Source of the DNA: SIG714 sp045629725 | GTDB lineage: Bacteria > Bacillota > Clostridia > Oscillospirales > CAG-272 | Length of the DNA: 64,000 nt | Assembly (NCBI GenBank): GCA_045629725.1 | Contig: JAZQRT010000015.1 | Coordinates: 1 to 64,000, forward strand | Direction: 5' to 3' | In this document: positions 61,356 through 64,000 of the stretch, piece after piece | Layout: the number at the start of each line of letters is the position of its first letter | Position numbering within the stretch: position 1 is the stretch's first letter | The notes under the pieces: generated by a model | What the model was told of the DNA's origin: nothing | The model's input: only the letters and a program-made list of their open reading frames with translations | Databases searched by the model: none | Position numbers and translations under genes: made by a program

Positions 61356-62453
61356 ATGAAACTTGGTATCGTAGGTCTTCCCAACGTGGGAAAAAGCACT
61401 CTTTTTAACGCTCTTACAAACGCGGGAGCGGGTGCTGCCAACTATCCTTTTTGTACTATCGAGCCTAATGTGGGCGTTGTTACAGTTCCCGACGAAAGGC
61501 TTGATTATCTTGCTGAAATTTACTCTCCCGAAAAATACACTCCCGCAACAATAGAATTCGTTGATATTGCAGGACTTGTTAAGGGTGCTTCCAAGGGTGA
61601 AGGACTTGGAAATAAATTTCTTTCACACATTCGTGAGGTAGATGCAATCATTCACGTTGTCCGTTGCTTTGAAGACGGAAACATCATTCATGTTGACGGT
61701 TCAGTCAACCCTCTGCGCGACCTTGAAACTATCAATCTTGAGCTTATCTTCTCCGATATTGAGCTTATTGAACGCCGTATCGACAGAACAAAAAAAATAC
61801 TCAAGGGCGATAAAACAAAGGAAGCAGAGCTTGCACTTCTTGAAAGACTCCATGCTGAGCTTGAAGAAGGCAGACCTGCAAGAGCAGTTACTATGACTGA
61901 AGACGAGCATGAAATGATCGCTGACATGCCCCTCCTTTCCGCAAAGCCTGTAATTTACGCGGCAAATATTGCAGAAGAAGACGTTGCCGAGGGCGGACGC
62001 TCCTCCGAGCTTTTCCTTGCTCTTGAAAAATACGCTCTGTCAGAAAATTCGGGAATCCTCCCCGTTTGTGCTTCCATTGAGGCTGAGCTTTCCGAGCTCG
62101 ACCGCGAGGATAAAGAGGTTTTCCTTGCAGATCTTGGAATCACAGAATGCGGTCTTGACAAGCTTATCAAGGAAAGCTACTCTCTCCTTGGTCTTATAAG
62201 CTTCCTCACCGCAGGTCCCAAGGAGGTTCGCGCTTGGACAATCACAAGAGGCTCCAAGGCTCCCAAGGCTGCCGGAAAGATCCACAGTGATTTTGAGCGT
62301 GGATTTATCAGAGCAGAGGTTATTGCCTACAATGATCTTGTGGATTGCGGCGGAAATATGGTTGCTGCAAAGGAAAAGGGACTCATCAGAAGCGAAGGTA
62401 AGGATTACGTTATGAACGACGGCGATATCGTTGTATTCAGATTCAACGTTTAA
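61356..62453 (+). CDS. ychF: Redox-responsive ATPase/GTPase YchF
   Basis: 365 aa from the ATG at 61356 (GAGG upstream); the longer frame includes the promoter. OBG family: P-loop GLPNVGKST at 7-15, DIAGLVKGASKGEGLGN (G3 region), NIAEED replacing the usual NKxD (typical of YchF, which prefers ATP), helical insertion at about 130-190 and a C-terminal TGS domain (about 280-365). Ribosome-associated regulator of stress responses. Confidence 0.96.
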   Translation: MKLGIVGLPNVGKSTLFNALTNAGAGAANYPFCTIEPNVGVVTVPDERLDYLAEIYSPEKYTPATIEFVDIAGLVKGASKGEGLGNKFLSHIREVDAIIHVVRCFEDGNIIHVDGSVNPLRDLETINLELIFSDIELIERRIDRTKKILKGDKTKEAELALLERLHAELEEGRPARAVTMTEDEHEMIADMPLLSAKPVIYAANIAEEDVAEGGRSSELFLALEKYALSENSGILPVCASIEAELSELDREDKEVFLADLGITECGLDKLIKESYSLLGLISFLTAGPKEVRAWTITRGSKAPKAAGKIHSDFERGFIRAEVIAYNDLVDCGGNMVAAKEKGLIRSEGKDYVMNDGDIVVFRFNV

Positions 62454-62493
62454 GCCGATATATAGCCAAAAAAGAACTGTTTTCGGAGAAATT

Positions 62494-62517
62494 TGAAAAA
62501 GTGTTGTCACTTTTTCA
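62494..62517 (+). terminator. Hairpin after ychF
   Basis: 10-bp stem TGAAAAAGTG (62494-62503) and CACTTTTTCA (62508-62517), nested in an outer AAAAAAGAAC...GGTTCTTTTTTT pairing that ends in a T run at about 62539-62546. Confidence 0.65.
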
Positions 62518-62559
62518 CTTTACAAACCTTAATCGGTTCTTTTTTTGTATATTATACCG

Positions 62560-62588
62560 TTGACACAGATAAACATATATTATATAAT
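62560..62588 (+). promoter_or_regulatory. SigA promoter of the Nudix gene
   Basis: TTGACA (62560-62565), 17-bp spacer, TATAAT (62583-62588): full consensus, 43 bp before the start codon. Confidence 0.85.
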
Positions 62589-62630
62589 ATACTTAAATAA
62601 ACTTTATCGAAAGGAATCGAGGCGATAGGA

Positions 62631-63182
62631 ATGGAAGAAAACAAGTCAAAAACACCAAAGCTGCGCACAGACGCTGAATTCGAAGTGCTTGACCTGTATA
62701 ACGAAAATGCCGAACCAACGGGCAGAACGATCCTTCGCGGAACACCTATCAAAAACGGGGAGTATTCCCTTTCGGTACACATGTTTATTTATAACTCCAA
62801 GGGTATGTTTATTCTCCAAAAGCGTTCCAAAAAGAAAAAATCCCTACCGGGAGTTTGGGGAGTGACCTGCGGTGCCGCCATGTCCGGAGAGGACAGTATT
62901 TCTGCCGGTATCCGTGAAGCCAAGGAGGAGCTTGGTCTTGAGCTTGATCCGGAATCCTTTGAATTTATTGAAAAGATAAAGCGCCGTTACAGCTTTGTGG
63001 ACATTTATTTTGTTAAAGCCAAATTTGACATCTCAAAATGCGTCCTCCAGAAAGAAGAAGTCGAAAGCATCAAGCTTTCCTCTCCCAAGGAGCTTCTCAA
63101 CATTATTATGGCATCCCCGAATATCAACAGCACCTATTCCGCCGCCGTCAAACGCGCCATGAAGGAACGCGGGCTGATTTAG
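62631..63182 (+). CDS. Nudix hydrolase (YfcD/IDI-like)
   Basis: 183 aa. The Nudix box lies at 81-103 (GAAMSGEDSISAGIREAKEELGL in two parts: G81 to E87, then REAKEELGL), fitting Gx5Ex7REUxEExGU. The sequence pattern LDLYNENAEPTGRTILRGTPI near the N-terminus and QKRSKKKKSLPGVWG resembles the YfcD/isopentenyl-diphosphate isomerase-like subgroup. Substrate not predictable. Own promoter; followed by a stem-loop at 63283-63320. Confidence 0.9.
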   Translation: MEENKSKTPKLRTDAEFEVLDLYNENAEPTGRTILRGTPIKNGEYSLSVHMFIYNSKGMFILQKRSKKKKSLPGVWGVTCGAAMSGEDSISAGIREAKEELGLELDPESFEFIEKIKRRYSFVDIYFVKAKFDISKCVLQKEEVESIKLSSPKELLNIIMASPNINSTYSAAVKRAMKERGLI

Positions 63183-63282
63183 GGTTGTTTATTGGGAAAT
63201 TCTCGTGGAGAATGCTTTTTGAAAAAAAGCACCCTCCCCATACCCCTTGCGCAAAAACTTTACTAAAAAGGATTTATATTTA

Positions 63283-63320
63283 TTAGTGCCCCTATTCATA
63301 TTTGTGAATAGGGGCACTAA
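63283..63320. terminator. Stem-loop downstream of the Nudix gene
   Basis: 16-bp perfect stem TTAGTGCCCCTATTCA (63283-63298) and TGAATAGGGGCACTAA (63305-63320) with only a weak TTTAT flank. Probably a terminator for both converging genes, or part of the repeat element to its right. Confidence 0.6.
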
Positions 63321-63463
63321 TTTATAAAGCTGTGGGACAGGCGTCCTCGACTGTCCGAGTACAAACCTTCCCTTTACTTGCCAAGGCTCAGGCGAAGTTG
63401 CCTTCTTGGGTGGGAAAATGTGTCACCCGTAAGGGTGACGGATAAAGTGTCTTGCACGTAAAG
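63321..63463. repeat. Dispersed repeat element with hairpins
   Basis: Contains the 23-bp sequence shared (inverted, one mismatch) with 29115-29137, a CCAAG...CTTGG pairing and GTCACCC-GTAA-GGGTGAC (63422-63439). No coding sequence. Confidence 0.55.
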
Positions 63464-64000
63464 TCACTCCGATATGTAAAAGGGTTCGCCAAAAGCACCG
63501 TTATATTTTTTAAAGGAATATATATCCCCCACTTCATATTTTTCATACTCGGCATAAGTTACCTTAACATCAAATTCTCTGCCGTCAATTTCAATTTCAA
63601 AAGAATATTCATCAGGAGATTTTCTGCGTCTCGTCACATCTTTATCAAGTATCACAGCTTCCACAGTTGTAGGCTCCGTGGTATCCAGTACATAATTCAG
63701 ATGTGAGATATAAATTGATGCAAGAAAGGTAATGAATACCGCTATTAATAGTCCGATAAGCACTGTCCCAAACTTTTTCATTTTCTTCACCATTATAACT
63801 GTTATAAAAATACCACCTGCTATTCCCACGAGAAGGGACACCGCCCAAAAGGGCAAAAATGAATCGTTTTCAAATGAATACATAAAGCCATATATTCCCA
63901 AAACAAAAAATGAGGAAAGCCCAAGCCACATAAATACCTCGTTAAATATGTATATTAGCTTACTTGTTTCTCCCTTTTTCTTAAAACAATGATCCAGCAA
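63464..64000 (-). CDS. Membrane protein, unknown function (reaches window edge)
   Basis: 178 residues are visible; the frame is open to the right edge, so the true start may lie outside. Three membrane helices at about 23-43, 52-70 and 76-98, then an external domain of about 75 residues with a SFEIEIDGREFDV beta pattern and YEVGDIYSFKKYNGAFGEP, similar in outline to small DUF-type surface sensors. I do not recognise the family. Confidence 0.65.
   Translation of the reverse strand: MLDHCFKKKGETSKLIYIFNEVFMWLGLSSFFVLGIYGFMYSFENDSFLPFWAVSLLVGIAGGIFITVIMVKKMKKFGTVLIGLLIAVFITFLASIYISHLNYVLDTTEPTTVEAVILDKDVTRRRKSPDEYSFEIEIDGREFDVKVTYAEYEKYEVGDIYSFKKYNGAFGEPFYISE

Noticed and set aside
1..64000. 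CRISPR arrays, tRNA, rRNA, insertion sequences or prophage genes
   Set aside because: I looked for spaced direct repeats, cloverleaf signatures, transposase or phage motifs and found none; a tRNAscan or CRISPR finder run would settle it.

Overview
The window looks like a chromosomal segment of an uncultured anaerobic gut Firmicute (class Clostridia), probably from a metagenome-assembled genome. The reasons are the T-box and TPP riboswitch control of amino-acid and thiamine genes, strong SigA-type promoters with 17-bp spacers, Shine-Dalgarno sequences before most genes, small zinc-ribbon membrane proteins, VanZ, DUF815 and DUF1858 proteins, and moderate GC. I saw no rRNA, tRNA, CRISPR array, phage or insertion sequence. 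I cannot place it at genus level by eye.

Layout. (1) 1-6.4 kb is a cell-envelope and secretion zone: the tail of a GH43-like glycosidase, two adjacent lipoproteins sharing an N-terminal module (one an SGNH hydrolase, one carrying a D-Ala-D-Ala carboxypeptidase-type domain whose motifs are in circularly permuted order), a small HExxH membrane protein and a secreted transglutaminase-like protein. (2) 6.6-9.5 kb holds housekeeping genes prfB, a Nif3-family gene, trmK and a DUF1858 gene. (3) 9.7-14.0 kb is a plus-strand run: HIT hydrolase, CPBP membrane protease, two overlapping ATP-grasp ligases, an HD hydrolase and a DUF2752 protein. (4) 14.1-15.3 kb has three zinc-ribbon membrane proteins. (5) 15.3-18.7 kb carries a PHP histidinol-phosphatase and serA/serC, the latter behind a serine T-box. 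(6) 19.0-22.0 kb has rplJ-rplL with their L10 leader and thiT-thiN behind a TPP riboswitch. (7) 22.0-24.0 kb has a lipoprotein with an internal duplication and an M14 carboxypeptidase. (8) 24.2-29.0 kb is an HprK-like kinase, PqqD-like protein, deacetylase-like membrane protein and VanZ, followed from its own promoter by a Wzz/BY-kinase/PHP-phosphatase exopolysaccharide control set.

(9) 29.4-36.8 kb is a complete minus-strand histidine operon hisZ-G-D-C-B-H-A-F-IE with many translational overlaps. HisG is the short form needing HisZ. HisB lacks a phosphatase domain, which the detached PHP phosphatase at 15.3 kb can supply. (10) 37.1-51.1 kb on the plus strand is branched-chain amino-acid synthesis: ilvE, then a leucine T-box, leuA, ilvB, ilvN, ilvC, ilvD, leuC, leuD, leuB, a DUF815 ATPase, ilvA and ridA. 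(11) 51.2-64 kb has prs, an RluA-type pseudouridine synthase, two two-component systems, a radical SAM/SPASM protein, an ECF-like sigma factor with an RsgI-like membrane partner, ychF, a Nudix hydrolase and a membrane protein running to the window edge.

The most unusual items are the circularly permuted penicillin-binding-type domain (1393-3111), the tandem ATP-grasp operon, the HprK-like/PqqD pair without an obvious peptide substrate, the RsgI-like protein paired with an ECF-type sigma, and a trmK gene whose conserved N-terminus has no standard start codon.
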